Shown: positions 1 through 8,932 of the stretch, in pieces
Numbering within the stretch: position 1 is the stretch's first letter
How the letters are laid out: every line of letters starts with the position of its first letter
Assembly: GCF_017948265.1 (NCBI RefSeq)
Contig: NZ_CP072852.1
Location: 4,154,001 to 4,218,000, forward strand
Direction: 5' to 3'
Length of the DNA stretch: 64,000 nt
DNA from: Rhodoferax sp. PAMC 29310
GTDB taxonomy: Bacteria > Pseudomonadota > Gammaproteobacteria > Burkholderiales > Burkholderiaceae_C
Notes under the pieces: generated by a model
The model's input: only the letters and a program-made list of their open reading frames with translations
Databases searched by the model: none
Told to the model about the DNA's origin: nothing
Made by a program: the position numbers and the translations under genes

Positions 1-407
1 ACATGGCGGAAGACCTTGTTCTTGAGGTCACCCTGTCCGCCATAGGGATCGGTGAGGTGCGGGTGCCGGGGGTCAAACTGGCCCTGCTCGTCGATGTGAT
101 CGACGCTGATGGCAATGGCGTTGATGGTCAGGTCGCGTCGCGCCAGGTCGTCATCCAGCGTGACGTCGGGCGCGGCATGAATGACAAACCCCCGGTAACC
201 CGGCGCCGAATTGCGCTCGGTGCGGGCCAGGGCATATTCCTCTTTGGTTTTGGGGTGCAAAAACACCGGAAAATCTCTGCCCACGGCCAAATAGCCCTGG
301 GCGGTCATGGCCTCGGGCGTGGCGCCCACCACCACCCAGTCGCGGTCTTTCACTGGTAAACCCAGCAGGGCATCGCGTACCGCACCACCCACCATGTATA
401 TCTGCAT
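1..407 (-). CDS. cca: CCA tRNA nucleotidyltransferase, N-terminal part (runs off the window)
   Basis: Adds or repairs the 3' CCA end of tRNAs in the cytoplasm. The reverse strand from 407 reads [16 protein letters not shown], the nucleotide-binding start of class II CCA enzymes (GGxVRD). It is followed by [13 protein letters not shown] and, near residue 95-105, by [16 protein letters not shown], which contains the RRDxTINA motif of the family. Only about 135 codons are in the window and the 3' end lies beyond position 1. The ATG at 407 was chosen because it puts GGAVRD at the expected distance from the N terminus; the frame stays open a little further upstream. The next gene (GST) is 29 bp upstream on the same strand. 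Confidence 0.9.
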   Translation of the reverse strand, partial: MQIYMVGGAVRDALLGLPVKDRDWVVVGATPEAMTAQGYLAVGRDFPVFLHPKTKEEYALARTERNSAPGYRGFVIHAAPDVTLDDDLARRDLTINAIAISVDHIDEQGQFDPRHPHLTDPYGGQGDLKNKVFRH

Positions 408-436
408 GGTGGGCAGTTTACTGAAACCCAGGCCCT

Positions 437-1120
437 CTAGCGTGACAGGCGGTAAGGCTCTTCAAAGTCGAGAAAGTCCTTCTCGGCCAGGGCCTCGTCC
501 ATCCAGGCTTTGACGCCGGGCAGTGCCTTGACTCGGGACACATAGGCCGCAATGGTCGGCGGCACGGGCAGGGCATAGTTGGAAAGGCGCATACACACCG
601 GGGCGAAAAAAGCATCGGCAATTGAGAACTCGCCAAACAACATGGGGCCGCAGTGTTCACTGAGCAGGCCTTCCCACATGGCCACGAGGCGGTCGACATC
701 GGCGCGCAATGCCGGTTTGTCGCGCCAGAGCAAGGCACCGGTGTTGGTCAAATCGGCTTCAATGTTCATGGGGCAGTTGCTGCGCAAGCCGGTGAAGCCT
801 GAGTGCATGTCAGCGCAGACGCTGCGGGCGCGGGCCCGGGCGGCTTTGTCGGCGGGCCAGAGCTTCTTCTCGGGAAACTGTTCCGCCAGGTACTCGGCAA
901 TGGCCAGGGAGTCGCCGATGACCAAGTCGTCATCCATCAGGGCCGGTACCTTGCCGGTGGGGTTGACGGCCTGGATGGTGGTTTTGAAGCTGGAGCTCGG
1001 GTCGAAGGAGTCAAAACGGACCATGACTTCCTCAAACGGGATGCTGCTCTGCTTGAGCAACACCCAGGGGCGCATGGACCAGGACGAGTAGTTTTTGTTG
1101 CCGATGTAGAGCTTGAGCAT
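437..1120 (-). CDS. Glutathione S-transferase family protein
   Basis: 227-residue soluble protein with a thioredoxin-like N-terminal domain beginning [19 protein letters not shown], followed by a helical C-terminal domain. The SSWSMRPW stretch carries the likely catalytic serine of this GST subgroup. [23 protein letters not shown] (residues about 55-77) is the typical glutathione-binding region with the proline and the D-S pair. The start at 1120 is preferred to a longer upstream frame because it matches the family N terminus and has a GGGA-like ribosome site. Physiological substrate unknown. It may be co-transcribed with cca. Confidence 0.85.
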   Translation of the reverse strand: MLKLYIGNKNYSSWSMRPWVLLKQSSIPFEEVMVRFDSFDPSSSFKTTIQAVNPTGKVPALMDDDLVIGDSLAIAEYLAEQFPEKKLWPADKAARARARSVCADMHSGFTGLRSNCPMNIEADLTNTGALLWRDKPALRADVDRLVAMWEGLLSEHCGPMLFGEFSIADAFFAPVCMRLSNYALPVPPTIAAYVSRVKALPGVKAWMDEALAEKDFLDFEEPYRLSR

Positions 1121-1339
1121 GACGGGTCCCTTTAAAAACCAAATGCTAGCGCACCGCACCGCTTGGATTGATGACTTATACCGACTGGTTTGATGCGAGA
1201 TTCCCCGCGCGACCCATTAGTCCCGCCACATTGGGGCCAGCATGGGCTCAATAGGGCGGGTTTCGGGGTCATTTTTGCTATTTTTTTGGTAGCTTATTGC
1301 GCTGGTTAGATGTGGGGTTAAGCCCGATTTGTCTAAAAA
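1121..1339. other. Intergenic region, slt to GST
   Basis: No gene seen. Contains a degenerate copy of the window's short interspersed repeat at 1275-1326, just downstream of the slt stop codon. Confidence 0.6.
1275..1326 (-). repeat. Short interspersed repeat, copy R1
   Basis: On the reverse strand it reads GGGCTTAACCCC, a spacer with GCGC, then GCTACC-A-rich-ATAGC. This matches the two-part layout (GGCTCTAGCCC block, then GCTAT...ATAGC hairpin) of the other copies at 5488, 32997, 38641, 50898, 54684, 58083 and 59917. It is one of the most divergent copies. Confidence 0.5.
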
Positions 1340-3349
1340 TCAAGGCAAATCCTTGTAGGGCTCAACCACACTCGCGTCACGCGGTCCGACTGAGCCCAGT
1401 CGGGTTTTCAATGACTGGGGCTGGCCGGTGATGATGGCGGCGTAGTTGGTGGTGTTGGACAGCACTTTTTTCACATAGTCGCGGGTTTCACTGAAGGGAA
1501 TGTTCTCCGCCCAGATCGCGGCCTCCAGCACCGGCGCGCCAGTTTGGCCGCGCCAACTGCGGGGACGCCCTGGACCGGCGTTGTAGGCGGCCGCGGCCAT
1601 GGGCATGGAGCCGGCAAAGTCGTCCAGCACCAGCTTCAGGTAGCCCGTTCCAATGGCGATGTTGGTATCGCGTTCGGTGATTTGGTGGGGTTTGAAATCG
1701 TTCAAGCCAATCTTCTTGGCGGTCCAACGCGCTGTCGCCGGCATCACCTGCATCAACCCGCTGGCTCCCACGGACGAACGGGCGTCGGTGATGAAGCGGC
1801 TTTCCTGGCGAATCAGGCCATAGACATAAGCCGGGTCCAGACCGATTTGGGCGGTGCGTTTCAACACGGCGTCGTGGTGCGGCATGGGGAAACGTTGGTC
1901 GAAATCAATGACGTTCTTGGTGCGTTCGCTGGTGTTGATGCAACGATCCCATATTTGGTTCTGACAGGCCAGCGCAGCCGCGGCCAGCAGGTTGCGGTCG
2001 GTCATGCCGCCGTCTTTGTGCAGGTTGGCGGCGTAGTTCCACTCTCGCACCGCTTCACTGCGTAAGCCCATCTGGAAAGCGTAGAGACTGCGCACCAGCG
2101 ACGGGTTGCGCCGGGCTGTGTCGATCTCGTCAGCGGTGAGCGCCGGCGGGCGGGGTGGCACGGTGATGCGCTGGCCGGTTTCCTCCAACGCCAATTGTTC
2201 GTAGAAACCGGTAACTCCCGCGATGCTGCGCATCATGCGGTCTACTTCTATCTTGGTCGTTTCACTGCGCGAAGTCGCTTGCAAGGCGCGGGCTTTCCAG
2301 TAGACCCAGGCAGGATCCTGGCTTTGCTCGACGCTCATGGCCGCAATGGCGGTACTCACTTGGCCCCAGTTGCCGGCGCGCAGGGCAGCGCGCACATACC
2401 AGGCCAGATGGTCCTCGTTCATATAACGTTCCTGGCCATTCTGGAAGTAGCCGAGTGCATCGTTGCTCAGACGCATGGCGGCACGCTTGCCAATCACGCC
2501 CCAGACCCAGCTGCGTTCTTCTTGCGAGAGCTGGGTTTTCCAGCGCAGCTTGCTCAGCTCTTCTGCGGCGCCGTCAGGGTCGCTCACGGCAAGGCGGATC
2601 AGGGCCAGGGTAACCAACTCTTTGGTACGGGGGCGAAGGGCCAGCAACTTGCCGTCCAGAAATTGATCTGGCTTGGCGTAGATGTTGCCAACGGTGTCGG
2701 CCCACTCAGTGCTCAGCATCGCGACGGCCTGCGTGGCCACGCTGCGGTTGCCATTCTCCAGCCCCAAGCGGGCGCGTAGCCAGACGCTGCTGGCCGGCAT
2801 TTTTCCGACCTTGACTTGCTGGTCGGCAGCGGCCGAGCAACCGTCGTCGGTGGATTTCTGAGCCAGCCACAGACTTTCGACCTGAGACCACACTTCGACC
2901 AGCTTGCGCGACTGGAAGTCGGCCAACAAGGCATAACACTTGAGGGCCCGGTCATCGTTCATGCGGAAATTGGGGTACTCGGCCATGAAGGTGCCCCACT
3001 CGGCGTTCTTGCCAAGTTGCAGCAGCCAGTCGTTTCTCAGCCGGTCTTCCTGATAGCTTCCGGCATAGCGATTCAGAAAACCTTGAATTTCACCGGGCGT
3101 GGCGGTGTCCAGTCGGGCACGCAACTCCCAGTAGGCGGCCCAGGGCTCCAGGGTGTGGCCGGTCGCCTTGGGCAGCAGAGCGCTCAAGCGTTTGGTGTCG
3201 GACTTGCGGTAAGCCTCGCTCATCTCGGTGATAACGTCATCCGCTGCCGATTTCCCTGCCTCTTTGGTTTGGGCATGCAGCGGTGTCAGGGCCACGACGG
3301 TCAGGAGTCCAGCGAGGGAAATTGATGTCAAAATGGGTTGAAACTGCAT
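1340..3349 (-). CDS. slt: Soluble lytic murein transglycosylase (Slt70-like)
   Basis: Periplasmic enzyme that cleaves peptidoglycan between MurNAc and GlcNAc to give 1,6-anhydro ends. The 669-residue product starts with a signal peptide (residues 1-28, hydrophobic core then LHAQ). A long alpha-superhelical domain follows. The C-terminal SLT domain (about 500-640) contains YGLIRQESRF, with the catalytic glutamate, and GASGLMQVMPATA, the hallmark motif. The start at 3349 is fixed by the signal peptide; the frame stays open far upstream but there lies antisense to the next gene. Its ATG is only 9 bp from the divergent cyclo-ligase ATG. Confidence 0.93.
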   Translation of the reverse strand: MQFQPILTSISLAGLLTVVALTPLHAQTKEAGKSAADDVITEMSEAYRKSDTKRLSALLPKATGHTLEPWAAYWELRARLDTATPGEIQGFLNRYAGSYQEDRLRNDWLLQLGKNAEWGTFMAEYPNFRMNDDRALKCYALLADFQSRKLVEVWSQVESLWLAQKSTDDGCSAAADQQVKVGKMPASSVWLRARLGLENGNRSVATQAVAMLSTEWADTVGNIYAKPDQFLDGKLLALRPRTKELVTLALIRLAVSDPDGAAEELSKLRWKTQLSQEERSWVWGVIGKRAAMRLSNDALGYFQNGQERYMNEDHLAWYVRAALRAGNWGQVSTAIAAMSVEQSQDPAWVYWKARALQATSRSETTKIEVDRMMRSIAGVTGFYEQLALEETGQRITVPPRPPALTADEIDTARRNPSLVRSLYAFQMGLRSEAVREWNYAANLHKDGGMTDRNLLAAAALACQNQIWDRCINTSERTKNVIDFDQRFPMPHHDAVLKRTAQIGLDPAYVYGLIRQESRFITDARSSVGASGLMQVMPATARWTAKKIGLNDFKPHQITERDTNIAIGTGYLKLVLDDFAGSMPMAAAAYNAGPGRPRSWRGQTGAPVLEAAIWAENIPFSETRDYVKKVLSNTTNYAAIITGQPQSLKTRLGSVGPRDASVVEPYKDLP

Positions 3350-3358
3350 GTGGAGATT

Positions 3359-3958
3359 ATGGATAACTCTGACGAAACCAGGGCTCTTGAAAAAAAAGCC
3401 CTTCGCAAAATTCTGATCGAGCAACGTTTGAACCTCCCGGATCGTGCCCAGCGCTCTGATCTGTTGCAACGGGTGATGCGAATCTGGCTGGTGGGCCGTC
3501 CCGATGCGGTTATTGGTGCCTATTGGCCGATCAAAGGCGAGTTCGATCCGCTGCCTGCACTTCACCGCTGGAAGGAAGACGGGGAGCTGATCGACCAACC
3601 CCAACCCCGACGCATTGGGTTGCCGGTGGTCGATAAGGTTCACAAAACCATGACATTTCATGCCTGGTACCCCGGTTGCCCCATGGAAGAAGACGCTTAT
3701 GGCATTCCCAAACCCAAGGACACCGAGGTGATTCAACCCACCTTGCTGTTTGTAGCCTGCGTGGGCTATGCGCCTGGCGGTTACCGCCTTGGCTATGGCG
3801 GCGGGTTTTATGACCGCATGCTGGCGACCCTGAACCCACGACCCTTGACGGTGGGGCTGGGTTTTTCCAACGGGTTTTTGTCTGACTTCGAGCCCGAATC
3901 CCACGACATGCCGCTGGATGCCATCCTGAATGATCACGGTGTGGTCTGGCCGGTATAG
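3359..3958 (+). CDS. 5-formyltetrahydrofolate cyclo-ligase
   Basis: ATP-dependent conversion of 5-formyl-THF to 5,10-methenyl-THF in one-carbon metabolism. The 199-residue product shows the family layout: a basic N-terminal helix (KKALRKILIEQR), then PIKGEFDPLP, and near the C terminus GYRLGYGGGFYDRML, the conserved phosphate-binding loop with the G-Y-G-G-G-F-Y-D pattern. An ATG at 3359 is preceded by GGAG at 3352-3355; a TTG at 3338 is an alternative that would overlap the slt start. Known in other bacteria as fau or ygfA. Confidence 0.9.
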   Translation: MDNSDETRALEKKALRKILIEQRLNLPDRAQRSDLLQRVMRIWLVGRPDAVIGAYWPIKGEFDPLPALHRWKEDGELIDQPQPRRIGLPVVDKVHKTMTFHAWYPGCPMEEDAYGIPKPKDTEVIQPTLLFVACVGYAPGGYRLGYGGGFYDRMLATLNPRPLTVGLGFSNGFLSDFEPESHDMPLDAILNDHGVVWPV

Positions 3959-3972
3959 ATCGCAAACACGCA

Positions 3973-4950
3973 TTAATCCAGTCCGTCCACCGTATCTGGG
4001 TCTGGCCCGTCTTGGGTGACGGCACGAGTCAAAGCGGCTTGTGCCGTCAGCCAGTTGCAAAAAGCCACGACCTCTGGCCGCTGTGACGAGCGCGGCCCCA
4101 CGATCAACCAATAAGCCAGCGGTGAATTCAGCCGCCGCCCCGGCAAAACTTCCACCAAGTCACCCGTGGCCAGGCTGTCTGCCACCATCGGCAATCGTGC
4201 CAGTGCCACGCCCTGGCCGGTCAATGCAGCCTGCGCAATTTGATGGGCGTAGTTGAAATACAACCAGCGTTTGGGCTCAAGCGGGGTGGCTTGATTCATG
4301 TCCAGCCAGCGCCGCCAGGTTAACCATTCCAGGTGGTGGGTGCGATGGGCGTCGCTGGCCTCAATCAGTGTGAAATGCGCCAAATCCGACAACTGGGTCA
4401 GTGCCTTGCCGCTTTTCAATAGCCACGGGCTGGCCACTGGGGTGAGTTGCTCGCCGAACAGGCGCAGGGCACCTGGCGGCATTGTGCCGGGGTGGCAGTA
4501 GCGCAAGGCCAGATCGACGTCGCTGGTTTCCAGGTCCACGGCCACATCAGTGGTATCAATGCGGATGTCAATGTCAGGGTGATCGTTTTGAAACGACTCC
4601 AGACGGGGAATCAGCCACATGGACGCAAAGGATGCCCAGGTCGAGAGGGCCACACTCTTTCGCCCCGCTGTGCGCCGAATCTGGCGAACGGCGCTGTCCA
4701 TGCGTTCCAGCGAGGGAAGCACGGCCCGCAGCAGTTGAGCACCGGCTGTCGTGAGCTCCACGGCCCGGGTGTGGCGCAGAAACAGGTTGACTCCCACGTC
4801 TTCCTCCATGGCCTGGATTTGCCGGCTGACCGCACTTTGGGTCAATGACAGTTCTTCGGCGGCCGCCCGAAAATTGAGGTGGCGTGCCACGGCCTCAAAG
4901 GCACGCAAATGGCCGACGGGAATGGGGCGCGTGCGCAGGGGCTGGTTCAT
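3973..4950 (-). CDS. LysR-family transcriptional regulator (GcvA-like)
   Basis: About 325 residues. The N-terminal winged helix-turn-helix (about residues 8-65) includes LRAFEAVARHLNFRAAAEEL and SLTQSAVSRQIQAMEE, typical of the GcvA branch of LysR proteins. A substrate-binding domain follows (about 95-305). The start at 4950 places the HTH at the usual distance; an upstream ATG at 5016 would add 22 unlike residues. It is divergent from the DUF2917 gene, which it may control; a pair of near-identical 15-bp direct repeats lies between them. The inducer is unknown. Confidence 0.88.
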   Translation of the reverse strand: MNQPLRTRPIPVGHLRAFEAVARHLNFRAAAEELSLTQSAVSRQIQAMEEDVGVNLFLRHTRAVELTTAGAQLLRAVLPSLERMDSAVRQIRRTAGRKSVALSTWASFASMWLIPRLESFQNDHPDIDIRIDTTDVAVDLETSDVDLALRYCHPGTMPPGALRLFGEQLTPVASPWLLKSGKALTQLSDLAHFTLIEASDAHRTHHLEWLTWRRWLDMNQATPLEPKRWLYFNYAHQIAQAALTGQGVALARLPMVADSLATGDLVEVLPGRRLNSPLAYWLIVGPRSSQRPEVVAFCNWLTAQAALTRAVTQDGPDPDTVDGLD

Positions 4951-5023
4951 CAACGTCGGGCCAGTTTGGGTGGAGTGAGGTGGAGATGATTCATGCGAAT
5001 GTGGAATGAATAGCATAGCTTGA

Positions 5024-5067
5024 AATCATTGGACGATCGGGGGCATCGGCGCAATCATTCAACGATC
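5024..5067. promoter_or_regulatory. Pair of 15-bp direct repeats between the LysR and DUF2917 genes
   Basis: AATCATTGGACGATC (5024-5038) and AATCATTCAACGATC (5053-5067) differ at two bases and are spaced 29 bp start to start. Their place in the divergent spacer suggests a binding site for the LysR protein or another regulator. This is inferred from position only. Confidence 0.4.
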
Positions 5068-5089
5068 CATCATCTTCGCGGAGCCCCTT

Positions 5090-5497
5090 GTGCTGACCCC
5101 GAGTCTGCTTCTCAATCATTCACCCGGCCATGCCACTTTGTCGGTTTGCGGCCAATTGGCGGCACGGCAAACCCTTCGTCTGTGCCCCCGTGGGGCGGGA
5201 GTCCTTCGCATTGGTCAGGGGCGGCTGTGGCTCACACTGGATGGACCGCATCATGGGCCCGTCAACGCGTGGGGTGACCATGTTGTGTACGCTGGGCAGT
5301 CAATGGCCCTGTTGGTCGGGCAAAGAGCGGTGGTGGAGGCTTGGCCCGTGACCGAAGGCGCCGTGTCGCAATTTGAATGGCTGCCCGCACCCACTGTCTG
5401 CGACGCGTTGGCGTCCCCGGTGCAACAACCGCTTGGGGCCAGGTTGCAAGAGGCGGCTCGGTCTTGGCAGGGATTTAGGTGTCTTTTAGGCCTCTAG
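5090..5497 (+). CDS. DUF2917 domain-containing protein
   Basis: 135-residue small beta-rich protein of unknown function. The core (about residues 12-75) reads LSVCGQLAARQTLRL, then LRIGQGRLWLTLDG, DHVVYAGQSMALLVGQRAVVEAW. This resembles the DUF2917 family, which is common beside LysR genes in Comamonadaceae. The start is GTG at 5090, with GGAG at 5080-5083 six bases upstream. No signal peptide or membrane segment is visible. The stop codon lies inside a copy of the interspersed repeat (5488-5538), so the last few residues are repeat-encoded. Confidence 0.65.
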   Translation: MLTPSLLLNHSPGHATLSVCGQLAARQTLRLCPRGAGVLRIGQGRLWLTLDGPHHGPVNAWGDHVVYAGQSMALLVGQRAVVEAWPVTEGAVSQFEWLPAPTVCDALASPVQQPLGARLQEAARSWQGFRCLLGL

Positions 5498-5538
5498 CCT
5501 TCTATTTCCCTTCATAAATTGCTATGCTAAAAATAGCA
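5488..5538 (+). repeat. Short interspersed repeat, copy R2
   Basis: Reads AGGCCTCTAGCC, a spacer, then the perfect hairpin TTGCTAT-GCTAAAA-ATAGCAA. Lies across the end of the DUF2917 gene and before the convergent TfoX-like gene, where the hairpin could also act as a transcription barrier. Confidence 0.6.
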
Positions 5539-5553
5539 ATTCTCGAAAATGAC

Positions 5554-5973
5554 CTATCGAAAGTCAGCGGCCTTGCGCGCAGCCTTGGCCACCTTGGACT
5601 TGGCCGGTCGCTTGGCGACTGGTTTGCTCGCGCGGGCTTTCAGCGCCGCCTCCAAGGCCAGCCGGGCCCAGGGTGCCATCAGTTGGAGGGACTCCATGGC
5701 CTCGTCCGGCGCGGTGTAGTAATTCATGCTCATGGGCTTGGCCTTGGCAAGGTACACAAACCGCTTGCAGCCTGCCGCCTCAAACGTGGCTTTGGACTCG
5801 TCGCTGGCTTTCAGCCACAGCGTCTCACCGTCGCCCAAGTCCGCCAAAATGGCCAGCGTTAAGCCCTCGGAGCTGATGCCGTAGCCGCCAAACATGCGTT
5901 TGGCCACGCAGGGGCCCACTGAGGAGAGCAGGTCACAGCAGTAGTGGGCGAATTCGTTGGCCGGTGCAGCCAT
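5554..5973 (-). CDS. TfoX/Sxy family protein (TfoX N-terminal domain)
   Basis: 139 residues. The N-terminal TfoX domain (about 5-105) is recognised from VAKRMFGGYGISSEGLTLA and FVYLAKAKPMSMNYYTAPDEA. The last 30 residues are a lysine/alanine-rich tail of low complexity. TfoX/Sxy proteins promote competence gene expression in gammaproteobacteria; the role of the single-domain betaproteobacterial forms is not established, so no function is asserted. It ends 9 bp downstream of the sdaA stop codon on the same strand, consistent with co-transcription. Confidence 0.8.
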   Translation of the reverse strand: MAAPANEFAHYCCDLLSSVGPCVAKRMFGGYGISSEGLTLAILADLGDGETLWLKASDESKATFEAAGCKRFVYLAKAKPMSMNYYTAPDEAMESLQLMAPWARLALEAALKARASKPVAKRPAKSKVAKAARKAADFR

Positions 5974-5982
5974 GGGCTCGTC

Positions 5983-7383
5983 CTAGCACTCCACAATGTT
6001 CACGGCCAGGCCGCCGCGGGATGTCTCTTTGTACTTGGTCTTCATGTCCGCGCCGGTTTCGCGCATGGTTTTGATGACTTTGTCCAACGACACCACATGC
6101 TGACCGTCCCCTTGCATCGCCATGCGGGCGGCGTTGACAGCTTTCACGGCGCCCATGGCATTGCGTTCAATACAGGGCACTTGCACCAGGCCGCCAATGG
6201 GGTCGCAGGTCAGGCCCAGGTTGTGTTCCATGCCAATCTCGGCGGCGTTTTCCACTTGCTCTGGCGTGCCGCCCATCACCGCTGCCAGGCCGGCAGCAGC
6301 CATGGAGCAAGCCACACCCACCTCGCCCTGGCAGCCCACCTCAGCGCCGCTGATGGACGCGTTGAGTTTGTACAAAATGCCAATGGCCGCAGCGCTCATC
6401 AGGAAGTCAATGACCGCGTCCTGCCCGTCGCCGTGGCCGGCACGCCCACTGGCGGGCAACACAAAACGGTCGCAGTAATGCAGCACGGCGGGAATGACGC
6501 CGGCAGCGCCGTTGGTGGGTGCGGTAACCACGCGTCCGCCGGATGCGTTTTCTTCGTTCACCGCAAAGGCATAAACGTTGACCCAGTCCAGGACAGACAG
6601 GGGGTCGGCCAAGGCACGTTCGGCGCGATCGCGCAGGCGAGCCGCCAGTATGGGGGCGCGGCGCTGCACCCGAAACGGGCCGGGCAGCGTACCCTCATGG
6701 CGCAAACCGCGCTGTACACATTCGCGCATCACGCGCCAGATGTTCAGCAGGCCCGCCCGAATCTCTTCGTCGCTGCGCCAGGTGCGCTCGTTGGCCCACA
6801 TGACTTCGCTGATGCGCAACCCATGGGTTTTGCAGGTGGCCAGCAGTTCATCGCCAGAGGTAAAGGGGTGGGGCACTTGCTGGTAGGCCGCGAGCACAGC
6901 GTCGTTGGCGGCGCCTGCCGTGACGACAAAGCCGCCGCCGACACTGAGGTATTTGCTTTCCCGAAGCACGGTGCCTTGGGCGTCCACGGCGGTGAATTTC
7001 ATGCCGTTAGGGTGCTCCGCCATGGCTTCGCGGCGGTACATCAACATGTGCTCTTTTTCCCGGAAAGCGATGGTCTGCTCGCCCAGCAAAGCCAATGACT
7101 GGGTTTTGCGTGCCGCTGCAATCATGACCGGGACCGCCTCTACATCCACCGTGTCCGGTGCGTGGCCCATCAGGCCCAGCATCACGGCGACGTCTGAGCC
7201 GTGGCCCTTACCGGTGGCGCCCAAAGAGCCGTACAACTCACACTTCACGCTGGCGACCCGGGCCAACAGGGAGTCGTTCTGCAAGGCCCGTGCAAACAAA
7301 CTGGCGGCGCGCATGGGGCCTACAGTGTGTGAGCTGCTGGGACCGATACCGATCTTGAAAAGGTCAAAAACGCTTATTGCCAT
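5983..7383 (-). CDS. sdaA: L-serine ammonia-lyase (L-serine dehydratase)
   Basis: Iron-sulfur enzyme that deaminates L-serine to pyruvate and ammonia. The 466-residue product begins with the family signature [20 protein letters not shown]. It has the beta domain (about 1-160) and alpha domain (about 190-460) fused in one chain, as in SdaA of proteobacteria. Cysteines in [18 protein letters not shown] and in LTCDPIGG...VPCIERN are the likely [4Fe-4S] ligands. The start at 7383 is fixed by the conserved N terminus. Divergent from glmU. Confidence 0.95.
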   Translation of the reverse strand: MAISVFDLFKIGIGPSSSHTVGPMRAASLFARALQNDSLLARVASVKCELYGSLGATGKGHGSDVAVMLGLMGHAPDTVDVEAVPVMIAAARKTQSLALLGEQTIAFREKEHMLMYRREAMAEHPNGMKFTAVDAQGTVLRESKYLSVGGGFVVTAGAANDAVLAAYQQVPHPFTSGDELLATCKTHGLRISEVMWANERTWRSDEEIRAGLLNIWRVMRECVQRGLRHEGTLPGPFRVQRRAPILAARLRDRAERALADPLSVLDWVNVYAFAVNEENASGGRVVTAPTNGAAGVIPAVLHYCDRFVLPASGRAGHGDGQDAVIDFLMSAAAIGILYKLNASISGAEVGCQGEVGVACSMAAAGLAAVMGGTPEQVENAAEIGMEHNLGLTCDPIGGLVQVPCIERNAMGAVKAVNAARMAMQGDGQHVVSLDKVIKTMRETGADMKTKYKETSRGGLAVNIVEC

Positions 7384-7498
7384 GGCACGATCTTAGGGGC
7401 TTTCACACCATTCAACCGCCGCTGGGGTTTACCCTGCAACTCGGCGTTGATAATGCTAAATTGTGAGCACAGCCGAAAAGGCGAAAGAAGGGAACCAC

Positions 7499-8932
7499 AT
7501 GAACAATCAAAAAAACCTGTCCCAAACACCATTCCCTGTAGACGTGGTCATCATGGCCGCGGGCAAGGGAACTCGCATGAAGAGCAAGTTGCCCAAGGTC
7601 TTGCACCAACTGGCCGGGCGGGCCTTGCTGCAGCATGTGGTTGACACGGCTGCTGAGTTGCTGGCCCGCCAGGTGGTTGTGATTACCGGGCATGGTGCTA
7701 TCGAAGTTGAAGCTGCTTTCGCAACATCGGTGCGGGCTGCAGCCACTTTTGGCATAAATTTTGTGCGCCAGGAACCCCAGTTGGGCACCGGTCATGCCGT
7801 TCAGCAGGCCATGCCGGCGCTGCAAGATGATGGCATTGTGGTGGTATTGTCAGGCGATGTGCCGCTCACCCGGGCCGACACATTGCAAGCGTTGATTGCT
7901 GCTTGCGCAGGGGACAAACTGGCTTTGTTGACCATCGACTTTGCCAACCCCACCGGCTACGGTCGCATCGAGCGCGAGGGTGATGCGGTGCAGGCCATTG
8001 TTGAGCAGAAAGATGCCAACGCCGCCCAGCTCGCTATCACCGAGGTCTACAGCGGCATCATGGCTGTGCCGGCCAAACAGTTGAAAACCTGGCTGGCGCG
8101 GCTGGACAACGAAAACGCGCAAGCCGAGTTCTACCTGACCCAAGTCGTGAAGTTTGCCGTGGCGGACGGCGTGCCCGTGGTGGCCTACAAAATTACCGAC
8201 GCGGTGCAAGTGGCAGGCGTCAACAGCCCGGTGCAACTCGCAGAACTGGAGCGGGCTTACCAACGCGATCTGGCCATGCAACTGATGGAGCAGGGTGTGC
8301 GCCTGGCCGATCCGGCCCGTCTGGACGTCCGAGGCAAGCTGCAGTGTGCGCAAGACGTCTCCATTGACGTGAACTGCGTCTTTGAAGGCCAAGTCAGCTT
8401 GGGTGAGGGTGTGCGCATCGGGGCCAATTGTGTGATTGCCAACGCCACCATTGCCGCTGGCGCGGTGATTCACCCATTTACCCACATTGAAGGTGGGCCA
8501 CCCGGAAGCAAAGCTGCGGTCTGGGTGGGAGAGGGCGCCTTGATCGGACCGTTTGCCCGCCTGCGCCCCGGTGCTCATTTGGGCGCCGACGTTCATATCG
8601 GCAACTTTGTTGAGGTCAAAAACTCAACCCTTGCAAAAGGTGCCAAAGCCAATCACCTGGCTTACTTGGGCGACGCCGTGGTTGGCGAACGGGTGAACTA
8701 TGGGGCGGGCAGTATCACCGCCAATTACGACGGCGCTTTCAAACACCGAACGACTATAGAGGCCGATGTGCACATTGGCAGCAACTGCGTGCTGGTGGCG
8801 CCCATCACGATCGGGGCTGGAGGCACAGTGGGCGGTGGTTCCACATTGACCAAAGACACCTCACCCGGCGCACTCAGCGTGGCCCGCGGCAAGCAAATCA
8901 GCATTGCCAACTGGACCCGGCCCAAAAAATGA
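7499..8932 (+). CDS. glmU: Bifunctional UDP-N-acetylglucosamine pyrophosphorylase / glucosamine-1-phosphate N-acetyltransferase
   Basis: Makes UDP-GlcNAc for peptidoglycan and LPS from GlcN-1-P, acetyl-CoA and UTP. The 477-residue product has the N-terminal uridyltransferase domain with VVIMAAGKGTRMKSKLPKVL (residues about 16-35), GTGHAVQQAM and LSGDVPL. The C-terminal left-handed beta-helix has hexapeptide repeats (about 265-450) with RLRPGAHLGADVHIGNFVEVK and NYDGAFKHRT. The start at 7499 has GAAGGGA upstream and gives a short extension relative to the usual 456 residues; a GTG at 7463 is less likely. The stop overlaps the next ATG by four bases (ATGA). Confidence 0.96.
   Translation: MNNQKNLSQTPFPVDVVIMAAGKGTRMKSKLPKVLHQLAGRALLQHVVDTAAELLARQVVVITGHGAIEVEAAFATSVRAAATFGINFVRQEPQLGTGHAVQQAMPALQDDGIVVVLSGDVPLTRADTLQALIAACAGDKLALLTIDFANPTGYGRIEREGDAVQAIVEQKDANAAQLAITEVYSGIMAVPAKQLKTWLARLDNENAQAEFYLTQVVKFAVADGVPVVAYKITDAVQVAGVNSPVQLAELERAYQRDLAMQLMEQGVRLADPARLDVRGKLQCAQDVSIDVNCVFEGQVSLGEGVRIGANCVIANATIAAGAVIHPFTHIEGGPPGSKAAVWVGEGALIGPFARLRPGAHLGADVHIGNFVEVKNSTLAKGAKANHLAYLGDAVVGERVNYGAGSITANYDGAFKHRTTIEADVHIGSNCVLVAPITIGAGGTVGGGSTLTKDTSPGALSVARGKQISIANWTRPKK

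Noticed and set aside
3349..4111. Longer N-terminal extension of slt
   Set aside because: The extra 254 codons lie antisense to the cyclo-ligase and would bury the signal peptide inside the protein.
5284..5300. TGTACG half-sites inside genes (for example near 5285, 12666, 22588 and 26073)
   Set aside because: They lack the matching right arm and lie in coding DNA or undefined sequence.
5944..7098. 384-codon open frame on the forward strand opposite sdaA
   Set aside because: It mirrors a clearly identified gene, has no motif or ribosome site, and its composition (His, Gly, Ala, Val rich) is typical of antisense frames in GC-rich DNA.
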